64,000 nucleotides of DNA from JANTGF01 sp963750735 (GCA_963750735.1 CAVVRY010000006.1:434001-498000), one strand, 5' to 3'; positions 1 to 8,109 are shown, counted from the stretch's first letter. Notes: generated from the letters alone by a model not told the origin. Made by a program: numbers and translations.

Positions 1-1235
1 GTAATTATGCTTACATTTTCTATATTATTTTTATTATTTCTATAATCATATTTGTAATAAGAACCAGAGAAAAAAAGCTTATCTGGGAGAAAAAAATACT
101 GGAAAAGAAAATTCAGGAACGAACATCTGAGATTGCTCAACAAAAAGAAATGGTGGAAGAGAGTGAAGCAAAATTAAGTTCTACCATTAGTTCCATCGAT
201 GATTTGGTTTTTGTATTGGATAAGGTGGGAATATTCCAGGAATATTATAATCCAGGTAATCATAAAAAACTTTATTCAGGTGTTGAATCATATATTAACA
301 AGCACTTTAGCAATGTTGGATTCCCTGAGTTGGTAGTACAAAAACTTACCAATGCTTTTAATGAACTAATGGATAAGGATAGTTTCGAGGAGTTCGATTA
401 TTCTGTTGAAGAAGAAGGTTTAATATTTTGGTTTAATGCTAAAATTTCCCCTAGAAGAAATGTTAAGGGTGAATTATCAGGAATAACTATTGTTTCACGA
501 GACATTACCGACCGGAAGCAGTCAGAGGAGCAATTGAAAAAACTTAACGTTACAAAAGATACATTCTTTTCAATTCTTGCTCATGATCTCAAAAATCCTT
601 TTTCAAGCCTTCATTCAATGAGTGAAATGATAATTGATAACTATCAAATCCTGGAAGATAAGGAAAAGGTGATGGCGTTGAAAAAAATGCATAAATCTTC
701 AGAGCAAATTTATAGTTTACTGGAAAATCTATTAACTTGGGCAAACTCACAAAGGGGGCATATTCAGTATTCTCCAGAAAAATTTAATATTTCTAAGTTG
801 ATTCAGGTTAATATAAATTTACATAAATTTCCTGCTGAAAAAAAAGGAGTGATACTTATTACAGATTCAACTGACGATTTGCAAGCCTATGGGGATAGGG
901 AGATGATAAATACTGTGATTAGAAATTTGATAAATAATGCAGTTAAATTCAGCAATAAGGATGGAACAGTGGGAGTAAAGGTTCTTGATAAAGATATGAT
1001 GTTTGAAGTAATAGTGAGTGACGAGGGGGTAGGGATATCAGCTGAGAATGTAAACAAAATATTTCATATTGACGAAAAATATAAATCTGTGGGAACGGCA
1101 GGTGAATCAGGTACTGGATTAGGTTTAGTTTTGTGTAAAGAATTTGTTGAAAAAAACGGTGGTGAGATCTGGTGTAAAACCATTGAAGGTTCAGGGACTG
1201 AATTTCATTTTACGATTCCAAGGTACATGGATTAA
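1..1235 (+). CDS. Membrane sensor histidine kinase, 3' part (5' end outside window)
   Basis: The reading frame is open from base 3, so the gene starts before the window. The visible part begins with a membrane helix (about codons 1-19), a charged coiled-coil linker, then, counting from the internal Met at 150, a PAS-like domain (residues 8-125), a HisKA domain with the phospho-accepting His145 in ILAHDLKNP, and an ATPase domain with the N box NLINNA (259-264), DEGVGIS (291-297) and GTGLGL (321-326). All catalytic motifs are present, so it should autophosphorylate. A helix then coiled coil before the kinase is typical of Bacteroidota sensors with large periplasmic domains, but that domain is not visible. 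No receiver domain or partner regulator follows in the window. Confidence 0.9.
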   Translation, partial: NYAYIFYIIFIISIIIFVIRTREKKLIWEKKILEKKIQERTSEIAQQKEMVEESEAKLSSTISSIDDLVFVLDKVGIFQEYYNPGNHKKLYSGVESYINKHFSNVGFPELVVQKLTNAFNELMDKDSFEEFDYSVEEEGLIFWFNAKISPRRNVKGELSGITIVSRDITDRKQSEEQLKKLNVTKDTFFSILAHDLKNPFSSLHSMSEMIIDNYQILEDKEKVMALKKMHKSSEQIYSLLENLLTWANSQRGHIQYSPEKFNISKLIQVNINLHKFPAEKKGVILITDSTDDLQAYGDREMINTVIRNLINNAVKFSNKDGTVGVKVLDKDMMFEVIVSDEGVGISAENVNKIFHIDEKYKSVGTAGESGTGLGLVLCKEFVEKNGGEIWCKTIEGSGTEFHFTIPRYMD

Positions 1236-1721
1236 CATTTGGCCTAAACCCAGGATAAGTACTTAAGTCTTCAGCAAAAAGTGGACTGGTTAAGGTGCAA
1301 GGTTATGAGATAGGCCAATATCCTAAATCTAATTATCAAGAATTAAGATTTAATTAAATGCTCAAAAGAGTTGTTGGATATTTTATCCTTGTAAAGCGCC
1401 TGTGATTGACTGATTATGAATTAGTCGTTAAAATCATCAACAAAACCATCAACCTCACAATAAAAACCCCCTGCATGTAATTAATCAACAAGTTAGCAAC
1501 AAAAACACTATTTTGAAAATCAACCATTTAACTGAAATAATTACTAAATTTGTTAATAAGGGAGGTAAATATAAAGCGTGGTATATTTAATTGCCTAGAT
1601 AGTAGTGAAATCAGAAGTTATAGCTCATATGAAGTTCATCGTAATTTGAAAGAGAATGGCTCCGAAATCTGCAAATAAAACATACCACCAACGTTATCTG
1701 TAATATAAACCTAGAGAGAAA
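1236..1721. other. Intergenic, left border of accessory block
   Basis: No gene is seen. Around 1267-1290 a short in-frame stretch reads VFSKKWTG then stop and resembles the start of the transposase tail at 15788 (VVSKRWND), so it may be a third scrap of the same insertion sequence. The 42-bp repeat copy at 1437-1478 also lies here. A GGGAGG at 1560-1565 is followed by a GTG that opens only a few codons and is not called as a gene. Confidence 0.4.
1437..1478 (+). repeat. 42-bp direct repeat, left copy
   Basis: This copy matches 4665-4706 at about 38 of 42 positions, in the same orientation, starting with TCAACAAAACCATCAACCTC. The two copies bracket the CorA, IS remnant, YitT fragment and CNNM genes, as attachment sites or recombination scars would. 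Confidence 0.7.
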
Positions 1722-2675
1722 ATGATTGAAATCTATTACAATAATAATAGTATAAAAAGATATAAATCCATTGATGAAATCGAATATTTACCAAACAAAA
1801 TATTTAGTATCCGATTTATTGGTTTCATTAATTCAGATTTAGAAGCAATTTCTCAAAAGTTTGGACTTGATTTAACCTCTTTTAGTAAAAGAGAGGATAT
1901 AGAAATAAGTTCACATTATATTGAATCAGCTGATCAGTTATCCTTAAATTTTACTATTCCAAATTATTCAATAAATAATTCTTTTGAGGAAAAAGATATT
2001 TATATATTGATTAAAAATGATATTGTATTTACATTTCTTTCACCTGACATAGAAGATAGTTTAAATAAATTAACACAATTTATATACAGTTTTGAGAATA
2101 CAAGATTTGACTCTTATCATCAACTTTTTCTTTTTCAAATCGGGGTAATCTCAGATTACTACGCAGATATTGTCGAATTGATTTCAAAAAAAATAAAAGA
2201 CCTTTTCCAAAAGACACTCAAATCGAAACATTTCAAGGAAATTGACTTGGATTACATTGCAGCATTAAGGTTTAATAATCTACTCATAAGGGAATCTCTT
2301 TCAGAGTTTCAAAGAATTCTTCTTCTGTTGAAAAAGAGTGATAAAAATAAGGACAATTCATCCACCAAGATAAATGAAGAGATAGATGACCTTACTGTAA
2401 TAGCAGATTATTTACAATACAATTTTAACAGATTAGATGACTTGAATGGGAACATTAATAGTAAAATTGAATTAGAACAAAATAAGATCTTTAAAATCCT
2501 TACAATAATTACAGTATGTATTTCATTGCCTACTTTGATTGTGGGCATATATGGAATGAATTTTAAACATATGCCAGAACTTGAATGGGTACTCGGCTAT
2601 CCAATTATAGCCCTAGTTTTATTACTAAGTTTTATTATCCCATTAATATATTTTAAAAAAAGGAAATGGTTCTAA
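1722..2675 (+). CDS. CorA-family magnesium/divalent cation transporter
   Basis: 317 residues. The protein has a long soluble N-terminal part (1-250) rich in helices and ends in two membrane segments (about 257-277 and 288-310). The CorA signature GMN is at 278-280, right after the first helix, and the chain closes with a basic tail KKRKW. This is the standard layout of the pentameric CorA channel, which moves Mg2+ and related ions inward across the cytoplasmic membrane. A GAGAGAAA stretch precedes the ATG. The gene is AT-rich, sits in the repeat-bracketed block, and a transposase remnant begins directly after its stop. The CNNM-type gene at 3373 would fit the same ion-handling theme. Confidence 0.9.
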   Translation: MIEIYYNNNSIKRYKSIDEIEYLPNKIFSIRFIGFINSDLEAISQKFGLDLTSFSKREDIEISSHYIESADQLSLNFTIPNYSINNSFEEKDIYILIKNDIVFTFLSPDIEDSLNKLTQFIYSFENTRFDSYHQLFLFQIGVISDYYADIVELISKKIKDLFQKTLKSKHFKEIDLDYIAALRFNNLLIRESLSEFQRILLLLKKSDKNKDNSSTKINEEIDDLTVIADYLQYNFNRLDDLNGNINSKIELEQNKIFKILTIITVCISLPTLIVGIYGMNFKHMPELEWVLGYPIIALVLLLSFIIPLIYFKKRKWF

Positions 2676-2801
2676 GATTATTATAACAATAATCGGTATT
2701 ATGAATCCCTACAAAACGTAACTCCAGCAGATGTGTACTTTGGAAGGGATAAGAAAATACTCAATAACAGGAATTTGATGAAGCCAAAACAATGCAATTG
2801 A
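2676..2801 (+). pseudogene. IS3-type transposase C-terminal remnant
   Basis: Read in the frame starting at 2676, this stretch gives YYNNNRYYESLQNVTPADVY followed by FGRDKKILNNRNL and a stop at 2799-2801. This is the familiar tail of DDE integrase-core transposases of IS3/IS481-like elements (YNNxRxHxSLxNxTPADVYxGR). No upstream catalytic part is present: the remnant begins directly after the corA stop codon. It marks a decayed insertion and a likely deletion junction. Confidence 0.75.
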
Positions 2802-2877
2802 AATTTATAATTCTAAAAGACTTCATTTATCTTTAGATTATAAAACACCAAATACGGTATTTAAATTGACAGATTAA
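2785..2877 (+). pseudogene. Second, different IS3-type transposase tail
   Basis: In the frame ending with the TAA at 2875-2877 the translation is AIEIYNSKRLHLSLDYKTPN followed by TVFKLTD and stop. This is the tail of a different IS3-family transposase (YNxxRxHxSLxYKTPxxVF type). It overlaps the end of the first remnant by a few bases, so two unrelated IS tails are joined head to tail in under 200 bp. Its stop overlaps the ATG of the following truncated gene. Confidence 0.7.
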
Positions 2878-3329
2878 TGTATTGTTTAACCTATAGCCGT
2901 ATTTTAGGACTAGACATAATATTAATTTTCAACATTATTATCTTTGTATTCGGAGCTTACATCCTATCAATAGAAATTGCTTTGTATGCAATTCTAACAT
3001 ACTTCGCTGCTTCAAAAACTGTAGATTTTATTATTAAAGGAATTGAAGAATACACGGGAATAACAATTATATCAAATAGTAGTGAGAGAAATAGGTTAAT
3101 GATTACTGAAAAGTTAGGTAGAGGGGTTACCATTTATTCAGGTGAAGGAGGATATGGAAAAAAAGATAATTATTTAAGACAAATTGACATTGTTTATTCT
3201 GTTGTTACAAGACTTGAAATTGCGAGGCTACGAACAGAAATTGACAAAATTGACTCTGATGCATTTATTATAATGAATAGTATAAAGGATACGAAAGGTG
3301 GAATGATTAAAAAGAGAACTTTGAAATGA
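2877..3329 (+). pseudogene. YitT/DUF2179-family membrane protein, N-terminally truncated
   Basis: 150 residues. A last membrane helix (about 10-45) is followed by a soluble domain with TYFAASKTVDFIIKGIEEYT, IISNSSERNRLMITEKLGRG, TIYSGEGGYGK and a closing KDTKGGMIKK. This is the C-terminal half of the YitT family (usually about 280-300 residues with five or more helices), including the whole DUF2179 domain. The first half is missing and is replaced by an IS transposase tail whose stop overlaps the ATG used here, so the gene looks cut by an IS-mediated deletion. Whether the fragment is expressed is unknown; the remaining frame is intact. Confidence 0.7.
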
Positions 3330-3372
3330 TATCCAAAAGCCACATTGTATTGTATTAAAGCCATAGACAGTA

Positions 3373-4428
3373 ATGATTCTTCTATTATTTTATTTATTTC
3401 TTGCCTTATTTGTTTCATTCCTATGTTCTATAATGGAATCTGTTTTACTTTCAACGCCAATATCTTTCCTTAAAGCAAAAGAAGAAGCCGGTCATAAATC
3501 AGCAACAACTTTTATTAAATTAAAGAATAATATAGATAAACCATTATCAGCAATACTTTCTTTAAATACAGTTGCACATACTATTGGAGCAGCAGGGGTT
3601 GGAGCACAAGCAACAGAAATGTTTGGTGAATTATATTTTGGTATTATTTCCGCCATCCTTACGCTTTTGATATTAATTTTTTCTGAAATAATTCCTAAGA
3701 CGATAGGTGCAAGGTATTGGAGAGAATTGGCATTGGTGTCCGGAGTAATTATAAATACTATGGCAATAATTACCTTTCCTTTAGTGATATTATCAGGTTA
3801 CATAACAAAGCTGTTTTCCAGGGATTTGAATGAATTGTCCGTGAGTAGAGAAGAAATATTGGCGATGGCGAATATTGGAACAGAAGAAGGGATTTTTGAG
3901 GAAAAAGAAAATAAAATCATTCAAAATTTAATTCGGCTTGAAAAAGTAAAAGTTAAAGAGATAATGACACCTAGAACTGTTGTTATTGTAGCAGATGAAA
4001 ACATGTCATTAAAAGAATTTCTTATAAAAAAAGAGTTTCTATATTATTCACGCATCCCTATCTATTCAAAAAACAATGAAAATATTACAGGATATGTTTT
4101 TCGCCAAACTGTATTTGAGAAACTTGCTGAAGAGGAAACTAATTTAAAACTTCTGGATATTTGTAGAGAAATTGTAATTGTTCACGAATTTCAAACACTT
4201 TTAAACATATTTAAAATTTTACTCGAAAAAAAAGAACATATCGCACTAGTTGTAGATGAGTATGGAGGAATGGATGGAATCGTAACAATGGAAGATATAA
4301 TTGAAACCTTATTAGGTTTAGAAATTGTAGATGAGAGGGATAGGATTACAGATATGCAACAGTATGCTCGTGAAAGATGGAATGAACGAAAAGCAAAGTA
4401 TAATAATCTTGATAATAAGGATAAATAA
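3373..4428 (+). CDS. CNNM/CorC-family transporter (DUF21 plus CBS pair)
   Basis: 351 residues. Residues 1-150 form a DUF21 membrane domain with about four hydrophobic segments (ESVLLSTP in the first, SEIIPKTIGARY in the loop before the third). Residues 185-320 form two CBS motifs, with IMTPRT starting the first and VVDEYGGMDGIVTMEDIIE ending the second. The C-terminal CorC/HlyC domain found in longer relatives is absent, so this is the short form. Relatives export Mg2+ or other cations, with CBS binding of nucleotide. Together with CorA it gives a divalent-cation pair within the accessory block. Confidence 0.88.
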   Translation: MILLLFYLFLALFVSFLCSIMESVLLSTPISFLKAKEEAGHKSATTFIKLKNNIDKPLSAILSLNTVAHTIGAAGVGAQATEMFGELYFGIISAILTLLILIFSEIIPKTIGARYWRELALVSGVIINTMAIITFPLVILSGYITKLFSRDLNELSVSREEILAMANIGTEEGIFEEKENKIIQNLIRLEKVKVKEIMTPRTVVIVADENMSLKEFLIKKEFLYYSRIPIYSKNNENITGYVFRQTVFEKLAEEETNLKLLDICREIVIVHEFQTLLNIFKILLEKKEHIALVVDEYGGMDGIVTMEDIIETLLGLEIVDERDRITDMQQYARERWNERKAKYNNLDNKDK

Positions 4429-4895
4429 TATGAACTTGTACATCAATCATGTAATAGATTGTATAAAAAAACGCTACCCAATACCAAAATAGTCGTCATT
4501 AAAACAGGCGTTTATTCAAACCTCATTAGGCAAAATATGAATTAATAATTAGCTAATGAATGTAATTGATAAATTTCTTAGAGAATATAGTAAGCAATAT
4601 TATTTTTATTCGAAATTAGCTCGAATTGGGAATAACCGGAATTTACAATAAGTTACAGAATTCGTCAACAAAACCATCAACCTCATAATAAAAAACCTCT
4701 GCAAGTTATTGACTTACAGGGATTATATTTTGGATCTATAATGTAAGGAATTACCTCATTCCGATTTCATCGAAACTCGGTGATTCCAATTGTTCTATCC
4801 TTTGCACCCAAAAAGAATCCTAACGGATTTGGTTTTCATTTTAATCGCTTCAATTTTGAAAGCAAGCTTTCTTATTATTGCTCTTAAAATGAAAA
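4429..4895. other. Intergenic, right border of accessory block
   Basis: No gene is seen. It holds the right 42-bp repeat at 4665-4706 and then the terminator of tRNA-Phe. A short open frame overlapping the tRNA on either strand is a by-product of the tRNA sequence. Confidence 0.5.
4665..4706 (+). repeat. 42-bp direct repeat, right copy
   Basis: This is the partner of the copy at 1437-1478, with about four mismatches. It lies about 215 bp from tRNA-Phe, a common integration target, though the repeat itself is not tRNA sequence. Confidence 0.7.
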
Positions 4896-4919
4896 ATCCC
4901 GCCTTAGCGGGATCTTTTT
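4896..4919 (-). terminator. Terminator of tRNA-Phe
   Basis: The stem ATCCCGC (4896-4902) pairs with GCGGGAT (4907-4913) around a CTTA loop. There is a T run on either strand, so it can stop transcription from both sides. It lies directly beyond the 3' end of tRNA-Phe. Confidence 0.7.
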
Positions 4920-4922
4920 GGG

Positions 4923-4998
4923 TGGTGGTGCCACCTGGAATTGAACCAGGGACACCAGGATTTTCAGTCCTGTGCTCTACCAACTGAGCTATGGCACC
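4923..4998 (-). tRNA. tRNA-Phe (GAA), CCA encoded
   Basis: The reverse complement folds as a full cloverleaf: acceptor GGTGCCA/TGGCACC, D arm GCTC/GAGC, anticodon stem CAGGA/TCCTG with loop CTGAAAA (anticodon GAA), and T arm CCTGG/CCAGG with TTCAATT. The discriminator A is at 4926, and CCA is encoded at 4925-4923. Upstream on the same strand lie two partial copies of its 5' half plus leader (5038-5196 and 5197-5288). Confidence 0.95.
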
Positions 4999-5037
4999 AA
5001 TAAAAAAACATAAAATACAAATTAAGAACGTGATTGG

Positions 5038-5196
5038 TCCTGTGCTCTACTCCCGAAAAACTGAAAATCTTCGATTTTCGTTGTTTTCGAGGATCCTCGA
5101 CCTTGTAATCAAAGCTTTAGCTTTGAACAAGCGTCGGGACAACTGAGCTATGGCACCAGTAAAAAAATATAAAATACAACTTAAGAACGTAATTGG
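5038..5196 (-). repeat. Partial tRNA-Phe copy 1, interrupted by an 89-bp foldable insert
   Basis: On the + strand, TCCTGTGCTCTAC (5038-5050) equals the tRNA segment at 4968-4980. The tRNA sequence resumes at 5140 with CAACTGAGCTATGGCACCA and continues through a leader (TAAAATACAACTTAAGAACG) nearly the same as that of the intact gene. Between them, 5051-5139 is foreign. The copy lacks the anticodon loop and the 3' half, so it cannot make a tRNA. The leader copy may keep a promoter driving the real gene. Confidence 0.85.
5051..5139. mobile_element. Cloverleaf-like palindromic insert A (89 bp)
   Basis: The outer stem TCCCGA (5051-5056) pairs with TCGGGA (5134-5139). Inside are three hairpins. 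The first is GAAAATC/GATTTTC with loop TTC (5063-5079). The second is the palindrome TCGAGGATCCTCGA (5087-5100). The third is CTTGT/ACAAG enclosing TCAAAGC/GCTTTGA with loop TTTA (5102-5131). The same plan recurs at 20547-20618. No coding capacity. Treating it as a mobile or recombination-generated element is inference. Confidence 0.6.
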
Positions 5197-5288
5197 TCCT
5201 GTGCTCTACTCCCGAAAAACTTAACAAATCAAAGATTTGTATTTTGTCGGTACCTGAGCCCTGCCTGCCGGCAGGCAGGTATGGCACC
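5197..5288 (-). repeat. Partial tRNA-Phe copy 2, interrupted twice
   Basis: TCCTGTGCTCTAC (5197-5209) is followed by a 41-bp insert (5210-5250) that starts TCCCGAAAAAC like insert A and holds CAAATC/GATTTG around AAA, ending in GTCGG. The tRNA sequence then resumes in altered form (TACCTGAGC), is cut again by the 20-bp perfect palindrome at 5260-5279, and ends TATGGCACC. It is a third tandem unit in more degraded form. Confidence 0.75.
5260..5279. repeat. 20-bp perfect palindrome
   Basis: CCTGCCTGCCGGCAGGCAGG is fully self-complementary and GC-rich in an AT-rich setting. It sits between TGAGC and TATGGCACC of the degraded tRNA-Phe copy, so it looks inserted rather than ancestral. Confidence 0.8.
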
Positions 5289-5350
5289 AAATTAAGGGCA
5301 GCAAAGATAATTCAAATTATATTTTTTCAAAAATAAATTGATTGTTTTTG

Positions 5351-5358
5351 TACTTTTG
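5351..5358 (+). promoter_or_regulatory. Bacteroidota -7 promoter box for the M16 peptidase gene
   Basis: TACTTTTG matches the TAnnTTTG -7 consensus of the Bacteroidota primary sigma factor and lies 17 bp before the ATG at 5376. A convincing -33 TTG at standard spacing is not seen. Confidence 0.5.
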
Positions 5359-5375
5359 CGCCAAGAAATATTGGA

Positions 5376-6596
5376 ATGGAATATTATACACACCAGTTGA
5401 AGAATGGAATTAGGCTGGCTCACATACCTGTTGAGTCGGAAATAGCCTATTGTGGGATGATGATTCACACAGGAACAAGGGATGAAGAAACAAATGAACA
5501 TGGTATGGCTCATTTCATTGAACATATGCTTTTTAAAGGGACCAAAAAGCGTAAACCATTTCATATTCTTAGCAGGATGGAAGATGTAGGAGGTGAAATA
5601 AATGCCTATACAACAAAGGAGGAAACATGCATTTATGCTTCTTGCCTGAAAACCGATTATTCAAGGGCAATTGAATTGATTAGCGATGTTATGATTCATT
5701 CCACTTTCCCTGAAAAAGAGATGGATCGAGAAAAGGAAGTTATAATTGATGAAATAAATTCCTACAAAGATTCTCCCGGAGAGCTAATTTTTGATGATTT
5801 TGAAGAACTGATTTTTCCTGATCATCCAATCGGACGAAATATACTTGGCTCGCCAGAATCGGTAAAAGCTTTTACAAGGCAGCAAATTCATGACTTCATT
5901 GGTAAGAATTACAATACTGATGAAATGGTGTTCTGTTCTGTTGGGAACATCAAGTTTAGCCAGCTAATAAAGTATTTTGAAAAGTACTTTTCCGAGATCC
6001 CATCTAATTTTCGCAAAAAAAAGCGTGTCCAGGGACTTGAATATCATCCTGTTAATAAGGAAGTTAAAATGGATACCTGGCAAACACACTATTTATTAGG
6101 CACAACTGCTTATAATGCACTTGATGATAGGAGGGTAGGGCTTTATTTATTGAATAATATCCTGGGAGGCCAAGGACTGAATTCAAGGCTTAATATGTCA
6201 TTGAGGGAAAAAAACGGTTACGCTTACAATATTGAATCCTCCTACAATCCATATTTTGACACTGGTGTTTTGAGCATATATTTTGGTACCGATGGTAATA
6301 ATCTTTCCAAAAGTATTCGTATTGCAAACAATGAATTGAGAAAACTTAGGTCTACAAAACTTGGAATTGTCCAGCTTCACAAGGCTCAGAGACAAATGAT
6401 AGGACAATTGGCTCGGGGAAGGGAAAACCATGAAAGCCTGATGTTTAGTATAGGTAAAAGTATTTTGCTTTTCAACCAGTATGAGAGCACTGAAGAAACG
6501 AATAGGAAGATTGAGGCTGTAAGTGCTGAGGAACTGATGGAGGTTGCCAATGAAATGCTAGCACTGGACAGGCTATCGTCTCTCACGTATAAATAG
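5376..6596 (+). CDS. M16 family zinc metallopeptidase (insulinase-like)
   Basis: 406 residues. The inverted zinc motif HxxEH is H46-F-I-E49-H50 in AHFIEHMLFKGT, and the third ligand is E126 in EVIIDEINSY, so the enzyme should be active. The second M16 lobe follows (about 180-400) with the R/Y-type motif in LREKNGYAYNIESSY. The length is that of the single-chain bacterial processing-peptidase-like M16B group, which degrades peptides. There is no clear signal peptide, so a cytoplasmic location is likely. The following methyltransferase starts 28 bp downstream and is probably co-transcribed. Confidence 0.9.
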   Translation: MEYYTHQLKNGIRLAHIPVESEIAYCGMMIHTGTRDEETNEHGMAHFIEHMLFKGTKKRKPFHILSRMEDVGGEINAYTTKEETCIYASCLKTDYSRAIELISDVMIHSTFPEKEMDREKEVIIDEINSYKDSPGELIFDDFEELIFPDHPIGRNILGSPESVKAFTRQQIHDFIGKNYNTDEMVFCSVGNIKFSQLIKYFEKYFSEIPSNFRKKKRVQGLEYHPVNKEVKMDTWQTHYLLGTTAYNALDDRRVGLYLLNNILGGQGLNSRLNMSLREKNGYAYNIESSYNPYFDTGVLSIYFGTDGNNLSKSIRIANNELRKLRSTKLGIVQLHKAQRQMIGQLARGRENHESLMFSIGKSILLFNQYESTEETNRKIEAVSAEELMEVANEMLALDRLSSLTYK

Positions 6597-6624
6597 AATT
6601 AAAACCCTTAATCTAACTGAGTTT

Positions 6625-7266
6625 ATGCTTAATATTGATCCAAAACTCGATAATTACATCCTGGAACATATATCACCAGAAGGAGAGGTCCTTGAAGAAC
6701 TTACACGACAGACCAATTTAAAAACTGTTCATCCGCAAATGAATTCAGGCCATTTGCAAGGTAAAATACTTGAGATAATTAGCAAAATTATGCGGCCTCA
6801 TAGAATCCTGGAGATAGGAACTTTTACAGGATATTCAGCTATAAGCCTGGCCAAAGGGTTAGATGATGGTGGCAAATTATTTAGCATTGATATCAGTGAT
6901 GAGTTATATGATATGGCCATTTCTTACATCGAAAAGGCTGGGATGAAAGATAAAATTACACTCATTACCGGGAATGCTCTTGAAGTTATGAAGGAAATGG
7001 ATGAGTATTTTGACCTGGTTTTTATGGATGGAGAAAAAAGGGAATATCCTGATTACTATGATATTGTAATTAATATGCTTAAGCCTGGAGGTGTTATTTT
7101 GGCCGATAATGTTCTATGGAGTGGAAAAGTGATAGATTCAGATTCAAGTCAGGATCCTTCAACATTGGGTATCCTGGCTTTTAATAAAAAAGTGAGAGAA
7201 GATGACCGAGTTGAGTGTATTATTCTTCCTGTAAGAGATGGTATTTCTGTAATTCGTAAGAAATAG
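6625..7266 (+). CDS. Class I SAM-dependent O-methyltransferase
   Basis: 213 residues of the catechol/caffeoyl-CoA O-methyltransferase type. The SAM loop is ILEIGTFTGY (61-70), the metal- and catechol-binding acid is D135 in LVFMDGEK, and ADNVLWSG follows later, which is the usual second metal-site region of this group. The natural substrate cannot be told. It lies 28 bp after the M16 gene, on the same strand, and is followed by an exported SH3-like protein. Confidence 0.88.
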   Translation: MLNIDPKLDNYILEHISPEGEVLEELTRQTNLKTVHPQMNSGHLQGKILEIISKIMRPHRILEIGTFTGYSAISLAKGLDDGGKLFSIDISDELYDMAISYIEKAGMKDKITLITGNALEVMKEMDEYFDLVFMDGEKREYPDYYDIVINMLKPGGVILADNVLWSGKVIDSDSSQDPSTLGILAFNKKVREDDRVECIILPVRDGISVIRKK

Positions 7267-7363
7267 ATGGTCTAACTGTTCTGCGAGTGGATTAGACATG
7301 GGGGAATAATATAGTGGTATGGTTTTTGAGTAATTTATTAAAAGCAATAAACTACAACACATC

Positions 7364-7972
7364 ATGGTAAGAAAAATATATTTTCTCTTTAGTTTAATTA
7401 TTCTGGTCCCAGGGCTTACTCAGGGGAATGATTTTTTTGAAAAGAACTTTAATGAAGTGGTGATGCAGGATACAAACCTTGTTGAATTGCCTCAAACTGA
7501 AACAGCAGACCCATTCTGGGTGGAAACTACTTCCTCTGTGCGGTTTTTCAGAGATATGGGTAATGCCAGTTCTGTACTTATGTATATTCCCTTAAAAGAA
7601 ACGATTGAAGTTTTCGAAGAAATTGATGAGTATTATTCAGCCAGTTTTCAGGGCGAAAAAGGCTATATTCTGAAAGCCAAAGTAAAGCCCTTGAACTTTC
7701 AGGCTGCTGCTGAAAGTGCCGATGTGACTCCTGAAAACAAGAAGGATAAGCTTACCTACCTTCAGGAGAAATATGATAGTAAAACAGCTGATGCGCTTTT
7801 TAATCATAAAGTTTGGGTTGGAATGACAACTCAGATGGCACTGGATAGCTGGGGTTATCCAATATCGATGGACAGGTATCTTCGGGTTGAAAAGAATTAC
7901 GAAGACTGGAATTATACAAAATACACCCTGGTTTTTGAAGACAGTAAATTAATTCGTTGGGTGAAGAAGTAA
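7364..7972 (+). CDS. Exported protein with bacterial SH3-like domain
   Basis: 202 residues. A signal peptide (residues 1-21, hydrophobic core FLFSLIILVPGL) is followed by an SH3-like beta-barrel region (about 52-110, with SVRFFRDMGN, IEVFEEIDEYYSASF and KGYILKAKV). The C-terminal part (145-202, KVWVGMTTQMALDSWGYP) resembles the SmpA/BamE-like pattern in which a short motif is followed by a beta-hairpin. No catalytic residues are apparent. A periplasmic binding or scaffold role is inferred only from the fold. Confidence 0.65.
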   Translation: MVRKIYFLFSLIILVPGLTQGNDFFEKNFNEVVMQDTNLVELPQTETADPFWVETTSSVRFFRDMGNASSVLMYIPLKETIEVFEEIDEYYSASFQGEKGYILKAKVKPLNFQAAAESADVTPENKKDKLTYLQEKYDSKTADALFNHKVWVGMTTQMALDSWGYPISMDRYLRVEKNYEDWNYTKYTLVFEDSKLIRWVKK

Positions 7973-7993
7973 ACTTGGCGAACTATTTCTTCC

Positions 7994-8085
7994 TGTCATC
8001 TCTAACGAAGTGAGAAATCTCCTTTTCAAAAATGGGCGATGATAAAATGAAGATTTCTCAGTCGTGTCACTCCTTCGAAATGACA
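7994..8085. repeat. Inverted repeat unit a of the GIY-YIG cluster
   Basis: The left arm 7994-8020 (TGTCATCTCTAACGAAG, TGAGAAATCT) faces the right arm 8051-8085 (AGATTTCTCAG ... CCTTCGAAATGACA), with a short loop. It is the most diverged unit. Confidence 0.75.
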
Positions 8086-8109
8086 TTTTGATGTAGTCTT
8101 TTTCTTTCC

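Noticed and set aside
1560..1600. Gene start after GGGAGG
   Set aside because: The GTG that follows opens only about six codons before a stop.
2877..3329. A natural short YitT protein
   Set aside because: The start abuts a transposase tail and the family's N-terminal membrane half is wholly missing, which fits truncation better.
4790..4987. Short open frames on both strands across the tRNA-Phe terminator and gene
   Set aside because: They are read-through of tRNA and hairpin sequence, with no start signal or protein-like features.
5038..5288. Two extra tRNA-Phe genes
   Set aside because: Only the 5' half is present and it is interrupted; there is no anticodon loop or T arm.
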